NCBI GenBank assembly: GCA_024638465.1
Contig: JAHEKF010000011.1
Coordinates: forward strand, 15,531 to 63,853
Source: Rhodospirillaceae bacterium
GTDB lineage: Bacteria; Pseudomonadota; Gammaproteobacteria; Steroidobacterales; Rariloculaceae
Length of the DNA stretch: 48,323 nt
Direction of reading: 5' to 3'
The notes under the pieces are model-generated. The model was not told where the DNA came from. It saw nothing but the letters and a program-made list of their open reading frames with translations, and did no database searches. Positions 27,261 to 36,542 of this stretch are shown here, in pieces; the stretch's first letter is position 1, and the number at the start of each line of letters is the position of its first letter. A program made the position numbers and the translations under genes.

Positions 27261-29261
27261 TCAGGTCACCTTCATTCCAGGCGTCGCTCCGCTATCGACG
27301 CTCAGCAGAAAAATTTCCTCGCCGCCGGGTCCGCTGGCAAGAACCATTCCTTCGGAGACACCGAAACGCATCTTCCGTGGTTTCAGGTTATCGACAGTGA
27401 TCACCATACGTCCCTCGAGGTCCTCGGGCTTGTAAGCCGCCCTGATGCCGGAGAAGATTTCGCGTGTGTCGTCGCCTAGGTCGAGACGGAGCTTCAGGAG
27501 TTTGTCCGCACCCTCGACGTAGCTTGCCTCCAGTACCTTCGCTACCCGCAGATCGATTTTTGAAAAAGTTTCGAAATCGATTTGCTCGGACTCATCACGC
27601 TGAGCTTTTTCGGAGTTGGTAGCTTCGCCCGATTTCGCGATCATCGCGTCGATCTCCTTCTGCTCGACTCGCTCGAGTATGGCCTTAAAGCGGTTGATAC
27701 GATGACCGAGCAATGGCGTCTGCGCGTCCGTCCACATTAACGGCTCGATGTCCAGGAATGCCTCGGCACGCTCGGCGATACCCGGGATTACGGGCCGAAG
27801 ATAGACCATTAAGGTCCTGAACAGGTTCAGCCCGAGCGTCGCAATTCCCGGGACGGTGGCGGCCTGTTCAGGATCCTTCGCTTTCAGCCAGGGTTTCTCT
27901 TCGTCGATATACTGGTTGGCCTTGTCGGCGAGAGCCATTATTCGCCGGATTGCTTTAGCGTAGTTTCGTGCTTCGTACTCGCTCGCAATCTCTTCCGATG
28001 CGGCGGCGAATTCCTCGAACAGCTCAGGTCCTGGTAGCTCTTCGGTTAAACGCCCTTCATTCTGCCGGTGTACGAACCCAGCGCAGCGGCTGCCGATATT
28101 GACGAGTTTGCCGACGAGGTCCGAGTTCACGCGTGCGATGAAATCGTCCATGTTCAGATCGAGGTCGTCTGCGCCGACTCCGAGCTTTGCCGCGAAGTAA
28201 TAACGCAGGCAGTCGGGCTCCAGATGATCCGCATAAGTCGACGCGTTGATAAATGTGCCGCGAGATTTCGACATCTTCTGTCCGTCAACGGTCAGGAACC
28301 CATGCACTATGATTCCAGATGGTTTCCGATAGCCCGCACCGCTCAATACCGACGGCCAGAACAGCGTGTGAAAGTAGACGATGTCCTTGCCGATAACGTG
28401 GTAGATCTCGGCGCTGCTGTCGACACCCCAGAACTCGTCGAAGTCGAGGTCCGAACGGCGGCATAGATTCAAAAAGCTCGCCATGTAACCGATCGGCGCG
28501 TCGAACCACACGTAGAAGTACTTGCCGGTCTCGCCTGGAATCTCGAAGCCGAAATAGGGGCTGTCTCGCGAGATGTCCCAGTCGCGCAAGCCGGCCTCGA
28601 ACCACTCATCCAGCTTTCGTGCGAGCGCGGCATCGACGTGCCTGGGCACCCAATCGCGGAGTTCCTCTTCGAAATTGCCTAGTTTGAAGAACAGGTGCTC
28701 CGATTCCCGGACCGCGGGTGTTGTGCCCGAGACCACGGAAACCGGGTCTTCGAGTTCCATGGGCGTGTATGTCGCGCTGCAGTTTTCGCACGAATCGCCG
28801 TATTGATCGGGTGTATGGCAGACCGGACAGGTTCCGCGAACATAGCGATCGGGAAGAAACATCGCTTTTTCTTCGTCGTAGGCCTGCTTGATCGTCTTGC
28901 GGTGAATGTGACCGCCGTCGACGAGGCGCCCGTATATCGACGCGGTGAGTTCCTGATTCTCGGGCGAATGCGTCGTGAGATAGTTGTCGACACTGATTCG
29001 GAAGCGATCGAAGACGGCCTGGTGACCAGCCGCGACCTCGGCGACGAGTTCCTCCGGCGATACGCCCGCGGCTTCCGCACGCAGCATGGTCGGCGTGCCG
29101 TGGGCATCGCTCGCGCACACATAGATGCATCGATTGCCGCGCATGCGCTGGAAGCGTGCAAACACATCGGTTTGCGTGTATTCGACGATATGCCCGATGT
29201 GCAGCGGGGCATTCGCGTATGGCAGCGCGCTTGTGACCAGAATGTCTCGCTGTTGGCCCAA
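27261..29261 (-). CDS. metG: methionyl-tRNA synthetase
   Basis: MetG charges tRNA-Met. The class I signatures are HIGH (residues 21-24) and KMSKS (329-333). A zinc-knuckle region contains [14 protein letters not shown] and a following CENC. The last 100 or so residues form the tRNA-binding/dimerisation domain ([14 protein letters not shown] onward). The start is TTG with GGAG 9 nt upstream, and the resulting N-terminus matches family length (666 residues). It heads the rsx-nth operon. The 110 bp before it, up to the PilT-like gene, holds no gene, and its promoter is not clear. Confidence 0.96.
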   Translation of the reverse strand: MGQQRDILVTSALPYANAPLHIGHIVEYTQTDVFARFQRMRGNRCIYVCASDAHGTPTMLRAEAAGVSPEELVAEVAAGHQAVFDRFRISVDNYLTTHSPENQELTASIYGRLVDGGHIHRKTIKQAYDEEKAMFLPDRYVRGTCPVCHTPDQYGDSCENCSATYTPMELEDPVSVVSGTTPAVRESEHLFFKLGNFEEELRDWVPRHVDAALARKLDEWFEAGLRDWDISRDSPYFGFEIPGETGKYFYVWFDAPIGYMASFLNLCRRSDLDFDEFWGVDSSAEIYHVIGKDIVYFHTLFWPSVLSGAGYRKPSGIIVHGFLTVDGQKMSKSRGTFINASTYADHLEPDCLRYYFAAKLGVGADDLDLNMDDFIARVNSDLVGKLVNIGSRCAGFVHRQNEGRLTEELPGPELFEEFAAASEEIASEYEARNYAKAIRRIMALADKANQYIDEEKPWLKAKDPEQAATVPGIATLGLNLFRTLMVYLRPVIPGIAERAEAFLDIEPLMWTDAQTPLLGHRINRFKAILERVEQKEIDAMIAKSGEATNSEKAQRDESEQIDFETFSKIDLRVAKVLEASYVEGADKLLKLRLDLGDDTREIFSGIRAAYKPEDLEGRMVITVDNLKPRKMRFGVSEGMVLASGPGGEEIFLLSVDSGATPGMKVT

Positions 29262-29371
29262 CTGGTGGTACTCCGTGGCAATGTTCTGTGCAGATCGCCG
29301 GAAACACGGGATACCGTGCTTGCGCTGCCGTTCCGATCGCGATTATGCCACTGGCGTCCTGGGGATGCTGC

Positions 29372-30427
29372 TTAGGTGACGCCTCTGAATTGCTCGAATT
29401 TGGTTTTGTCGAAAGCCTGGTGGAAGGCCTCCTCTCCGGAGATCTCTTTAGCGTCGAGAAGCTCCTGAATCGCGCCGTCCATCGTCCTCATCCCGGATGC
29501 GCCGCCCGACTGCATGACGTTTTCGAGTTGCTCCAGCTTTCCCTGCCGGATCAGATTGGCAACCGCTGGCGTATTGACGAGAATTTCCAGTATCGCAGTA
29601 CGTCCGGAGCCATCCCGCTTCTTTGCAAGCTGCTGGGAAACGACACCTCGCAGGGAAGTCGACAGCATATTGCGGATGTGTTCCTGCTTGTCCGCCGGGA
29701 ATATGTTGATGACCCGGTCGATCGTTGCAGCGGCGCCATTCGTGTGCAGCGTTCCCATCACGAGCACGCCCATTTCCGCAGCGGTCATCGCGATACTCAT
29801 GGTCTCGAGATCCCGCAGCTCGCCGACCAGAATGACGTCAGGGTCCTCGCGCAGGGCGGAATGCAGTGCTTCGGCGAACGTCTGGGTATGTACGCCGATT
29901 TCACGCTGGCTGATCAGGCAGTTCTGGCGCTGGTGAACGAACTCGATCGGATCTTCGATGGTCAGTATGTGCCCATGCTGCTGTTGATTGATCGCGTCGA
30001 TCATGGCCGCCAGCGTCGTCGTTTTTCCCGACCCCGTCTTACCGGTGACGAGGATCAGGCCTTTGTTCGTTCTGGTGAATTCTTTTACAGACTTCGGCAT
30101 CCCGAGCTCATCCAGCGTCAGTGCAGTAGCGGGGATTCCCCTGAAGACCGCGCCGATTCCGTTCAGATGGCGAAATACATTGACGCGAAATCGCGCAAGA
30201 TCGGGGATTGCGAAGGCGAAGTCAGCCGAGTCGTCAGCTTCGAAATGGGATCGCGCCGTATCGGACATGATGCCGAGAATGGCGTTCTCCAGTTGTTCGG
30301 CATCGAGGGTTTGGTTCTGCAGGCTGATCAGATCGCCATTGACGCGCATTCTCGGCGGGTCCCCGGCGATGATATGCAGATCGGAGCCCTTGCGGAGGTG
30401 CATGCTGCGGAGAAAATCTTCGATCAT
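29372..30427 (-). CDS. PilT-family type IV pilus retraction ATPase (PilU-like paralogue)
   Basis: This 351-residue member of the secretion/retraction ATPase family hydrolyses ATP as a cytoplasmic hexamer at the pilus base. The P-loop is GKTGSGKT (129-136), the Asp box IEDPIEFVH, Walker B VILVGELRD, and the His box MGVLVMGTLHTNG. The N-terminal PAS-like domain carries GSDLHIIAG. It shares clear similarity with the upstream PilT gene, 20 bp away, so the pair resembles pilT-pilU. Position and divergence suggest the PilU role (accessory ATPase), but this is not certain. It is the last gene of the HEAT-kinase operon, 110 bp upstream of metG. Confidence 0.85.
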   Translation of the reverse strand: MIEDFLRSMHLRKGSDLHIIAGDPPRMRVNGDLISLQNQTLDAEQLENAILGIMSDTARSHFEADDSADFAFAIPDLARFRVNVFRHLNGIGAVFRGIPATALTLDELGMPKSVKEFTRTNKGLILVTGKTGSGKTTTLAAMIDAINQQQHGHILTIEDPIEFVHQRQNCLISQREIGVHTQTFAEALHSALREDPDVILVGELRDLETMSIAMTAAEMGVLVMGTLHTNGAAATIDRVINIFPADKQEHIRNMLSTSLRGVVSQQLAKKRDGSGRTAILEILVNTPAVANLIRQGKLEQLENVMQSGGASGMRTMDGAIQELLDAKEISGEEAFHQAFDKTKFEQFRGVT

Positions 30428-30447
30428 TTCGGGAACATCTCCGCGCC

Positions 30448-31536
30448 TCAGCCGATCTCGACGTTCTGCAGAATCGTCGTGTCAGTCACGAAACGCTCGA
30501 ACTTCTTGATATCCGTGGCAAAACGATAGGCGTCGTCCGGATCGACAAGCTTGTTCTGAATCGCCTCGAGGAGTGCCTGATCCATCAACTGCATACCGAG
30601 ATCTTTTCCGGTTTGAAGTTGCGCGGCAATCTGGTGCGTCTGATCGGTCGTGATGAGTTTCGAGATCGCTCGTGTCATAACGAGAATTTCGTGAACCGCG
30701 CAGCGGCCGCGACCGTCCGGAGTTTTGACCAGATTCTGAGTCACCACCGCCTGCAAACTATGCGAGAGGAAGCTCTTGGTCTGTTCTCGCTGATCGGCCG
30801 GGAGCGCGTCGATAATGCGGTCGATCGATTTAACGGCGCCGGTGGTGTGCAGCGTACCGAGAACGAGGTGGCCGGTCTCCGCTGCGGTCATTGCCATGCT
30901 TATCGTCTCGGCATCCCGCAGCTCGCCAACGAGGATAACGTCAGGGTCCTCACGCAGCGCGGCGCGAACGCCTTCCGCAAAGCTCGGTACATGGGTACCG
31001 AGCTCTCGCTGGACGACCTGGGATTTCTTGCTCTGATGCACGAACTCGATCGGGTCTTCGAGACTGATAATGTTGAGATTACGCGTGCTGTTGAGATGGT
31101 CGATCATCGACGCAAGCGTCGTCGATTTTCCGGTTCCGGTCGATCCCGTCACGAGCACCATGCCCTGATGTAAATCGCAGAACTTGACGATAACCGGCGG
31201 CAGATTCAGCGACTCGATCGTCGGGATCGTGTTCGGGATATTTCTGAAGGTCGCGCCTACCCCGGTTTCTTTGCGAAACACATTAACCCGGAATCTCCCA
31301 CCTTCCTGACTGACGTACGAAAAATCGAGATCGTGTCCTTCTGCAAAGCGGCGCTTCTGAGCCTCGCTCAGGATCTCGGCGACGTAACTCTCCATCTCCG
31401 TATCGCCGAGTTCCCTGAACTTGATCGGCATCAGGTCGCCATGCAGACGCAGCATCGGCGGCACGCCGACCGCAAGATGTACGTCCGAACAGCCCTGTGC
31501 CAGGCCTAGCTTGAGGAATGAGTCAATTCGCGCCAT
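30448..31536 (-). CDS. PilT-family type IV pilus retraction ATPase
   Basis: The 362-residue ATPase has P-loop GSTGTGKS (131-138), Asp box LEDPIEFVH (159-167), Walker B VILVGELRD (about 200-208) and His box TGHLVLGTLHTTG. The N-terminal GCSDVHLAVGVPP matches PilT. PilT powers retraction of type IV pili for twitching, DNA uptake and surface sensing. GELRD replaces the GEMRD more usual in pseudomonad PilT. It starts 3 bp after the stop of the HEAT-kinase gene, so expression is almost certainly shared. No pilin or pilus assembly genes (pilMNOPQ, pilBCD) lie in the window. Confidence 0.88.
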   Translation of the reverse strand: MARIDSFLKLGLAQGCSDVHLAVGVPPMLRLHGDLMPIKFRELGDTEMESYVAEILSEAQKRRFAEGHDLDFSYVSQEGGRFRVNVFRKETGVGATFRNIPNTIPTIESLNLPPVIVKFCDLHQGMVLVTGSTGTGKSTTLASMIDHLNSTRNLNIISLEDPIEFVHQSKKSQVVQRELGTHVPSFAEGVRAALREDPDVILVGELRDAETISMAMTAAETGHLVLGTLHTTGAVKSIDRIIDALPADQREQTKSFLSHSLQAVVTQNLVKTPDGRGRCAVHEILVMTRAISKLITTDQTHQIAAQLQTGKDLGMQLMDQALLEAIQNKLVDPDDAYRFATDIKKFERFVTDTTILQNVEIG

Positions 31537-31539
31537 TGA

Positions 31540-33945
31540 CTAATTGAGCTTGGCAGCAGCGTTCTCGAGGGCGGCCTTGAACTGGTCCATGGAGCTGAAG
31601 CGATTGTCCTTGTCGACTGCCATGGCTTTGGTAACGATATCGCTGAGTTCCTTAGAAACGTTCGGGTTGTTCTCTTCGAGCGCTGCCGCCTTCCCCTGGA
31701 CGTGCTGATACATGACCGACATATGATCGCCTTTGCTATACGGGGGCTTGCCGGCGAGCATCTCATAGAGAATGATGCCAAGGCTATAGACATCGGCACG
31801 AACATCGACTTTCTTGCCGAGAATCTGTTCCGGCGCCATATATTTCGGAGAGCCGATCACATAGCCGGTTTTTGTCAGCTGGGTGTCGCCACTGGTCGCG
31901 GCCGCTGCGACGCCAAAATCCACGATCTTAAGCAGCCCCTCGTCGTTGATCAGAATATTGGCCGGCTTGAGGTCGCGATGAATGATCCCCTGATAGTGGG
32001 CGATCTGCATGCCGGTACAGACATCGCAAGCATAGGAGATCGCTTTCCTGGTATCCATCGGGTGTTCGTCTGAAATTTCCTTGCCGAGCGTATGCGACGG
32101 AAAGTATTCCATGGATATCGCATAGGCTCCGCCTATCGCGAGGAAATCATAGATCCGAATGACGTTCTTATGCGTAATCTTGCGCGAGTATCGAAGCTCG
32201 TGGACGAAGCGTTTCATCATTTCTTCGTCAGACGAAACATTCGGGTTCAAAAACTTCAGGATGAACTGATCGTCGACGACTGTGTCGCGAACGAGTACAA
32301 CCGTTCCGAATGCGCCTTTACCGATTTTTTGAACGTATTCATATCGACCTTCGATAAGGTCTCCTGGTTTCAGGACGCTAAGATCGATCGGTCCGGAGCT
32401 CGCCGGAGCGGCAGCAGCAACCGGTTCGGCCGCTTCGATTTCCGGCGAATCGGCAATGAGCGCTTTTGTCAGGTCGTCTTCGTCAACATCGAAGGAAGGC
32501 GCGAGTTCGCTGGTATCGCCCGCGTTACCCTCCAGTTTTTGCAGCGCCTTCGCGGCGACTTTCGCGACGGTTCCGCTTTCGCCACTGGCGTGCTTTTTAA
32601 TGAAGTTACCGACCGCTTCGCTGTGTTTAGCATCGGTCAGGCTGGAGACCGCTTCGATAGCAGCCGCTTTGACTTCTTTGTCTTCGCTCTTGACGAAGGG
32701 CAGTGATTTTTTGAGAGCGCGCTTGTCCTTGAGCTTGCCGATGGCACGCAGCGCCGTAGGCACGGATTTGCCGCCCCGATCCAGCATTTTCACGATCGCC
32801 GGTACGGCTCTGGTATCGCCAATCTCAGCAAGCGCGTCAGCAGCGCGCTCGCTCACCCACCAGTCTTTGTCCTGTGTGGCGGTAATCAGGTGATCGACCG
32901 CGCGCGGGTCTTTGCAGGTGTTGAGAATTTCGATAGCTGCGCGTCTGACGTCCTCGTCTTTGTCCTTGATCAGTTCGAGAACGGAGTTGACGACACGCTC
33001 GCCGCCGATTCTTGCCAGCGCATCCGATGCGCGGGTTCGAACCATCCAGTCCTCGTCCGATATGGCAGAGAGCAGATGCTTGATGTCTTTCGTCGTGCCG
33101 ATTTCGTTGAGTACCTCGACAGCCGCTCGTCGCGAGAACTCGTTGTCCGACTTCATCGACCGAATCAGGTGCTGGACCGTGTCAGGGTGCCTGAGATTAA
33201 CGACAACGTCGATCGCCTTGTTAATGACGTCAACGTCGGGGTCTTCGAGCAGCGAACAGATCAGCTCGACATTGACGGCTCCGTTCATCTTCGCCAGACC
33301 GGCCAACGCAGCCTGCCGTACCAGCTTGTTCTCGTTTCTAAGTTGCCCCTGCAGAGCGTTCTGGACGTCTTCGTTTTCGAATTGCGAGAGAACGCTGATC
33401 AGGTGTGTCGTTATCACCGGATCCTTGCCATTCATGCGAGCGACGAGATCGGGAACCTGTTCTTCGCTGGCGAGTTCCTTGACCATCTTGAAGACGGCGT
33501 TCCTCTCGCTCGGCTGCAACTCGTAGGCCTGAGCAAGCAAGCGATTGAGATTGAGGCGGTCCTGATGTGCGAGCAGTATGTCGACAACGGCCGATTTCGA
33601 GTACCGGTCTTCGGCAAGCAGATCGACGATGCGGTTGGGATTGAATCTCCGGCTCGAAGACAGCGCGGTCGTGGCCCCGGATACGGTCTTCGGGTTCGAG
33701 TCAGTGAGACCCTGCAGGAGGACGGGCAGCGTCTTCTCGTCCGTCAGTTTGGTCAGTACATCGACGAATTCGGTCGTCTGGCGCCGGTCGGCAGTCGTCA
33801 GGGCGTGAAGTATCTTCGGAACGGCTGCGGGACCGACCTGACGCAGTTTCTCGAACGCCTTTTTGGCGCTGGATGAATCGAGGTCAGCTTCACCCCGAAT
33901 TTGAGCGATTAGCCTTTCAGCCTTGAATGCACTAATCAGGTTCAT
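31540..33945 (-). CDS. HEAT-repeat array fused to Ser/Thr protein kinase
   Basis: The 801-residue protein has two parts. Residues of about 30-470 are a run of HEAT-like helical pairs, with recurrent units such as DEDVRRAAIEILN, IKHLLSAISDEDWMVR and RAADALAEIGDTRAVPAI; this type of solenoid serves as a protein-binding scaffold. After an acidic linker, residues of about 535-790 are a Hanks-type kinase: glycine loop GKGAFGTV (542-549), Lys564 in FILKFL, HRDLKPAN (656-663), DFG (676-678) and MAPEQ. All catalytic residues are intact, so an active kinase is expected. There is no membrane anchor. It heads the operon with the two PilT-type ATPases, which makes pilus retraction the likely process it regulates (inference). 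Confidence 0.88.
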   Translation of the reverse strand: MNLISAFKAERLIAQIRGEADLDSSSAKKAFEKLRQVGPAAVPKILHALTTADRRQTTEFVDVLTKLTDEKTLPVLLQGLTDSNPKTVSGATTALSSSRRFNPNRIVDLLAEDRYSKSAVVDILLAHQDRLNLNRLLAQAYELQPSERNAVFKMVKELASEEQVPDLVARMNGKDPVITTHLISVLSQFENEDVQNALQGQLRNENKLVRQAALAGLAKMNGAVNVELICSLLEDPDVDVINKAIDVVVNLRHPDTVQHLIRSMKSDNEFSRRAAVEVLNEIGTTKDIKHLLSAISDEDWMVRTRASDALARIGGERVVNSVLELIKDKDEDVRRAAIEILNTCKDPRAVDHLITATQDKDWWVSERAADALAEIGDTRAVPAIVKMLDRGGKSVPTALRAIGKLKDKRALKKSLPFVKSEDKEVKAAAIEAVSSLTDAKHSEAVGNFIKKHASGESGTVAKVAAKALQKLEGNAGDTSELAPSFDVDEDDLTKALIADSPEIEAAEPVAAAAPASSGPIDLSVLKPGDLIEGRYEYVQKIGKGAFGTVVLVRDTVVDDQFILKFLNPNVSSDEEMMKRFVHELRYSRKITHKNVIRIYDFLAIGGAYAISMEYFPSHTLGKEISDEHPMDTRKAISYACDVCTGMQIAHYQGIIHRDLKPANILINDEGLLKIVDFGVAAAATSGDTQLTKTGYVIGSPKYMAPEQILGKKVDVRADVYSLGIILYEMLAGKPPYSKGDHMSVMYQHVQGKAAALEENNPNVSKELSDIVTKAMAVDKDNRFSSMDQFKAALENAAAKLN

Positions 33946-33995
33946 AGTTGTCCGAGCGCGTCTACACCTCCAGCCCCCGCAAGGGCCAGGTATCC

Positions 33996-34024
33996 AACAT
34001 AATCACTGACTGAATCTGGGCCAA
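33996..34024 (-). promoter_or_regulatory. candidate promoter for the HEAT-kinase/PilT operon
   Basis: On the minus strand, TTGGCC (34024-34019) and TATGTT (34001-33996) are 17 nt apart, each matching four of six consensus bases. The leader to the ATG at 33945 would be about 45 nt. A 16-bp inverted repeat lies directly upstream of the -35 element. Confidence 0.3.
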
Positions 34025-34025
34025 T

Positions 34026-34041
34026 TATGCCATACGGCATA
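34026..34041. repeat. inverted repeat, possible operator
   Basis: Arms TATGCC and GGCATA are perfect complements with a 4-bp spacer (ATAC). The site lies between the divergent kinase and mrp genes, abutting the candidate kinase promoter, where an activator could bind. Confidence 0.4.
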
Positions 34042-34052
34042 TCTCAAAACGG

Positions 34053-34069
34053 AACCTGTCTCACAGGTT
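34053..34069. repeat. second inverted repeat in the kinase/mrp intergenic region
   Basis: Arms AACCTGT and ACAGGTT (7 bp, perfect) flank a 3-bp spacer. No T tract follows on either strand, so a terminator is unlikely in this divergent region and a protein-binding site is more plausible. Confidence 0.4.
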
Positions 34070-34154
34070 TGGGAGCCGAAGAGAACGTGCCAAAAGGCCC
34101 GGGTTTATTGAGCTATAGGGTACAATCCCCGCCGCTCAGACAGAGGACCCCCGC

Positions 34155-35249
34155 ATGACCCAGGAAGCCTTGGCGGTATTGCAGAAACGGCTCGCCGAGT
34201 ATGTCCTTCCGTACACCGGGAAACGTCTCGGAGAGGAAGGAAGTTCACTCGAGATCGAAGCCCGCGACGATGGCCTGCTCGCCAGGGTGACGCTGGGCTT
34301 CCCCGCGGCCAGAACCGCTGCGGATCTCGTCGAATCGTTACAGCGACATTGCGACGGGCTGGATCTGCCGTTGCCGCTGCGTTTCGAGGTGGAATCGTCG
34401 ATTCGGTCGCATTCCGTACAGTCGGGGCTGAAGCCACTGGACGGAATCAGCAATCTCATCGCCGTCGCTTCGGGTAAGGGCGGCGTCGGCAAATCGACCG
34501 TTGCCGTCAATCTGGCACTGGCACTGGCAGCCGAGGGCGCCAGTGTGGGAATACTCGACGCGGATATCTATGGGCCCAGTCAGCCGCGCATGCTGGGGCT
34601 TCAGGGTGAGCGGCCGGTTACGCCGGACGGCAAGAAGCTCGAACCGCTCGAGGCACACGGCATCAAGGCCATGTCAATCGGATTCCTCGTCGACGACAGC
34701 CAGCCGATGGCGTGGCGCGGGCCGATGGTGACCTCGGCGCTGAATCAGTTGCTGACAGACACGCTGTGGGGAGATCTCGACTACCTCATCGTCGACATGC
34801 CGCCCGGAACGGGTGATATCCAGCTCACGCTTTCGCAACGCGTTCCGGTCAGCGGCGCCGTGATCGTAACGACACCGCAGGACATCGCGTTGGCAGATGC
34901 GCGCAAAGGACTGGAGATGTTCCAGAAAGTGAATGTTCCTGTACTCGGCATCGTCGAAAACATGAGTTTTCATGTCTGTTCCAGCTGTGGTCATGAGGAA
35001 GCGATATTCGGCGAAGCGGGCGGAACGAAGCTGGCTGAGGAATACGACGTACCGTTGCTCGGCGCGATTCCTCTGGATGCCCGGATCGGCGCCCAGACCG
35101 ACCGCGGCGCGCCCACAGTGATTGCGGAACCGGACGGCGCGGTCGCCGATGCTTATCGTCGAATCGCCCTGGCGGCTGCCGGCCACCTCGCGGCGATGGG
35201 GAAGGACTATAGCCACGCATTCCCCACGATTACGGTCGAGGAGGGTTGA
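34155..35249 (+). CDS. apbC: Mrp/ApbC-family iron-sulphur cluster carrier ATPase
   Basis: The 364-residue protein has an N-terminal MIP18/DUF59-like domain (about 1-90) and a deviant Walker A P-loop GKGGVGKS (107-114). DMPPGTGD and the cluster-binding CxxC Cys275/Cys278 (HVCSSCGHE) follow. Mrp/ApbC proteins bind and deliver [4Fe-4S] clusters. The ATG has AGAGGA 8 nt upstream. A TACAAT hexamer at 34121-34126 could be its -10 element, but no -35 is evident. dcd follows with a 1-bp overlap. The pair mrp-dcd near metG is conserved in pseudomonads as I recall, but here three pilus/kinase genes separate them. Confidence 0.94.
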   Translation: MTQEALAVLQKRLAEYVLPYTGKRLGEEGSSLEIEARDDGLLARVTLGFPAARTAADLVESLQRHCDGLDLPLPLRFEVESSIRSHSVQSGLKPLDGISNLIAVASGKGGVGKSTVAVNLALALAAEGASVGILDADIYGPSQPRMLGLQGERPVTPDGKKLEPLEAHGIKAMSIGFLVDDSQPMAWRGPMVTSALNQLLTDTLWGDLDYLIVDMPPGTGDIQLTLSQRVPVSGAVIVTTPQDIALADARKGLEMFQKVNVPVLGIVENMSFHVCSSCGHEEAIFGEAGGTKLAEEYDVPLLGAIPLDARIGAQTDRGAPTVIAEPDGAVADAYRRIALAAAGHLAAMGKDYSHAFPTITVEEG

Positions 35250-35815
35250 TGAGTATCAAATCCGATCGCTGGATTCGGCAGATGGCCAGTGATCACGGCA
35301 TGATCGAACCTTTCGAGCACGATCAGATTCGGCACGTAAACAACCGGCGTGTGATCTCTTACGGCACATCGAGTTATGGATACGACGTACGCTGTGCCGC
35401 GGATTTCAAAGTGTTCACGAACATCGATTCGGCCATTGTCGACCCGAAGGAATTTGACGAATCCAGCTTTGTCGACAAGCGCTCAGAGAGCTGCGTTATC
35501 CCTCCTAACTCGTTCGCGCTCGCTAGCACTGTCGAGTATTTCAGGATTCCACGTAACGTATTGACGATCTGCCTGGGCAAGTCGACCTATGCGCGTTGTG
35601 GAATCATCGTCAATGTCACGCCGCTGGAACCCGAGTGGGAAGGGCATGTAACGCTTGAATTCTCCAACACGACGCCACTGCCGGCCCGGGTTTACGCGAA
35701 CGAAGGCGTTGCACAGATGATTTTTTTCGAATCCGATGAAATCTGCGAGAGCAGCTATCGTGACCGCGGTGGAAAATATCAGGGGCAAACCGGCGTGACG
35801 TTGCCGAAAGCCTGA
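35249..35815 (+). CDS. dcd: dCTP deaminase
   Basis: Dcd deaminates dCTP to dUTP, feeding dTTP synthesis. The 188-residue sequence is close to the pseudomonad enzyme throughout, with [23 protein letters not shown] and the catalytic-Glu region [15 protein letters not shown], ending in [11 protein letters not shown]. The ATG is chosen over an adjacent in-frame TTG because a strong Shine-Dalgarno (GAGGAGGG) is spaced correctly for it. It overlaps the stop of apbC by one base (TGATG), so the two are translationally coupled. Confidence 0.96.
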   Translation: MSIKSDRWIRQMASDHGMIEPFEHDQIRHVNNRRVISYGTSSYGYDVRCAADFKVFTNIDSAIVDPKEFDESSFVDKRSESCVIPPNSFALASTVEYFRIPRNVLTICLGKSTYARCGIIVNVTPLEPEWEGHVTLEFSNTTPLPARVYANEGVAQMIFFESDEICESSYRDRGGKYQGQTGVTLPKA

Positions 35816-35819
35816 CCGA

Positions 35820-36536
35820 TTATTCGTCCAGCCACGTCACCGACAACAGCCGAAATTCCAGTCGCGTCTCGCCGTTCCGCCGCTGCTCCATTCGCACTGG
35901 CAGATGGAAGAGTTCGGGCGCCGTCCAGATCAGAGTCTGACGCGAAGAGCCCTCGCGCTGCTGGAGTCCCATCCGGGCATCGAACGTCCCGAGCGCAGTT
36001 TCGACTGCTTCAGATCCTTCGATCGAATAGTGGTAGATCTGTTCTCCGTCCGCGTCGACCACGCGGTATTTTCGTGTACCGATGTCCCGCGCCGCATCCA
36101 GCATGATCTGGACCTGCAGGGCGCCCGGGTCCAGCGCGGCCGAGTCCGGAGCATCGTGACTCAGCGCAGTGAAATCGAGTTTGAAGCTGTCGTCGCTTCC
36201 TCGCGTGCCGTCCTCGTAAGAGAACTGAACCGGAGTAATCGAACTGTCAGCCGATGTGAACTCGCTGTTTTCTACGATGGGTCGCGGTACGGCCATTCGC
36301 AGCCAGAAGCCCGAGAGTTCCGTGACGGAGCGAAAACGGTAACGCGAGGTAGTCGCGTCGTAGTCCACCGTTCTCATCGAGCGGCCGCGAACGCGATCTC
36401 GGTACCGGACTTCGTACTCGGCCGAAAATGGCCGAATAGCCGGATCGACATCCGCTGACGCCGGCGTAGCTGTGACCACGGCGATAACAAACGCGATCAG
36501 GCAGCAATGAATGTCGATGCGCATCGTGCGGATCAT
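35820..36536 (-). CDS. DUF3108 exported protein
   Basis: The 238-residue protein starts with a signal peptide (hydrophobic stretch around residues 8-28, cleavage near ASA-DV) and is otherwise a beta-rich periplasmic domain of the DUF3108 family. Seen features include FSAEYEVRYRDRVRG and a C-terminal VRMEQRRNGETRLEF. In many gammaproteobacteria a DUF3108 gene follows purM-purN; here it begins 6 bp after the purM stop and purN is absent. An alternative ATG four codons in is possible. It is convergent with dcd, with only 4 bp between the stops. Confidence 0.85.
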   Translation of the reverse strand: MIRTMRIDIHCCLIAFVIAVVTATPASADVDPAIRPFSAEYEVRYRDRVRGRSMRTVDYDATTSRYRFRSVTELSGFWLRMAVPRPIVENSEFTSADSSITPVQFSYEDGTRGSDDSFKLDFTALSHDAPDSAALDPGALQVQIMLDAARDIGTRKYRVVDADGEQIYHYSIEGSEAVETALGTFDARMGLQQREGSSRQTLIWTAPELFHLPVRMEQRRNGETRLEFRLLSVTWLDE

Positions 36537-36542
36537 CGCAAC

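Noticed and set aside
29288-30529. 413-codon plus-strand frame opposite the second PilT-like gene
   Set aside because: The opposite strand encodes a clear ATPase; this frame lacks motifs.
32890-33876. 328-codon plus-strand frame opposite the HEAT region
   Set aside because: Mirror of the repetitive HEAT-coding DNA rather than a gene.
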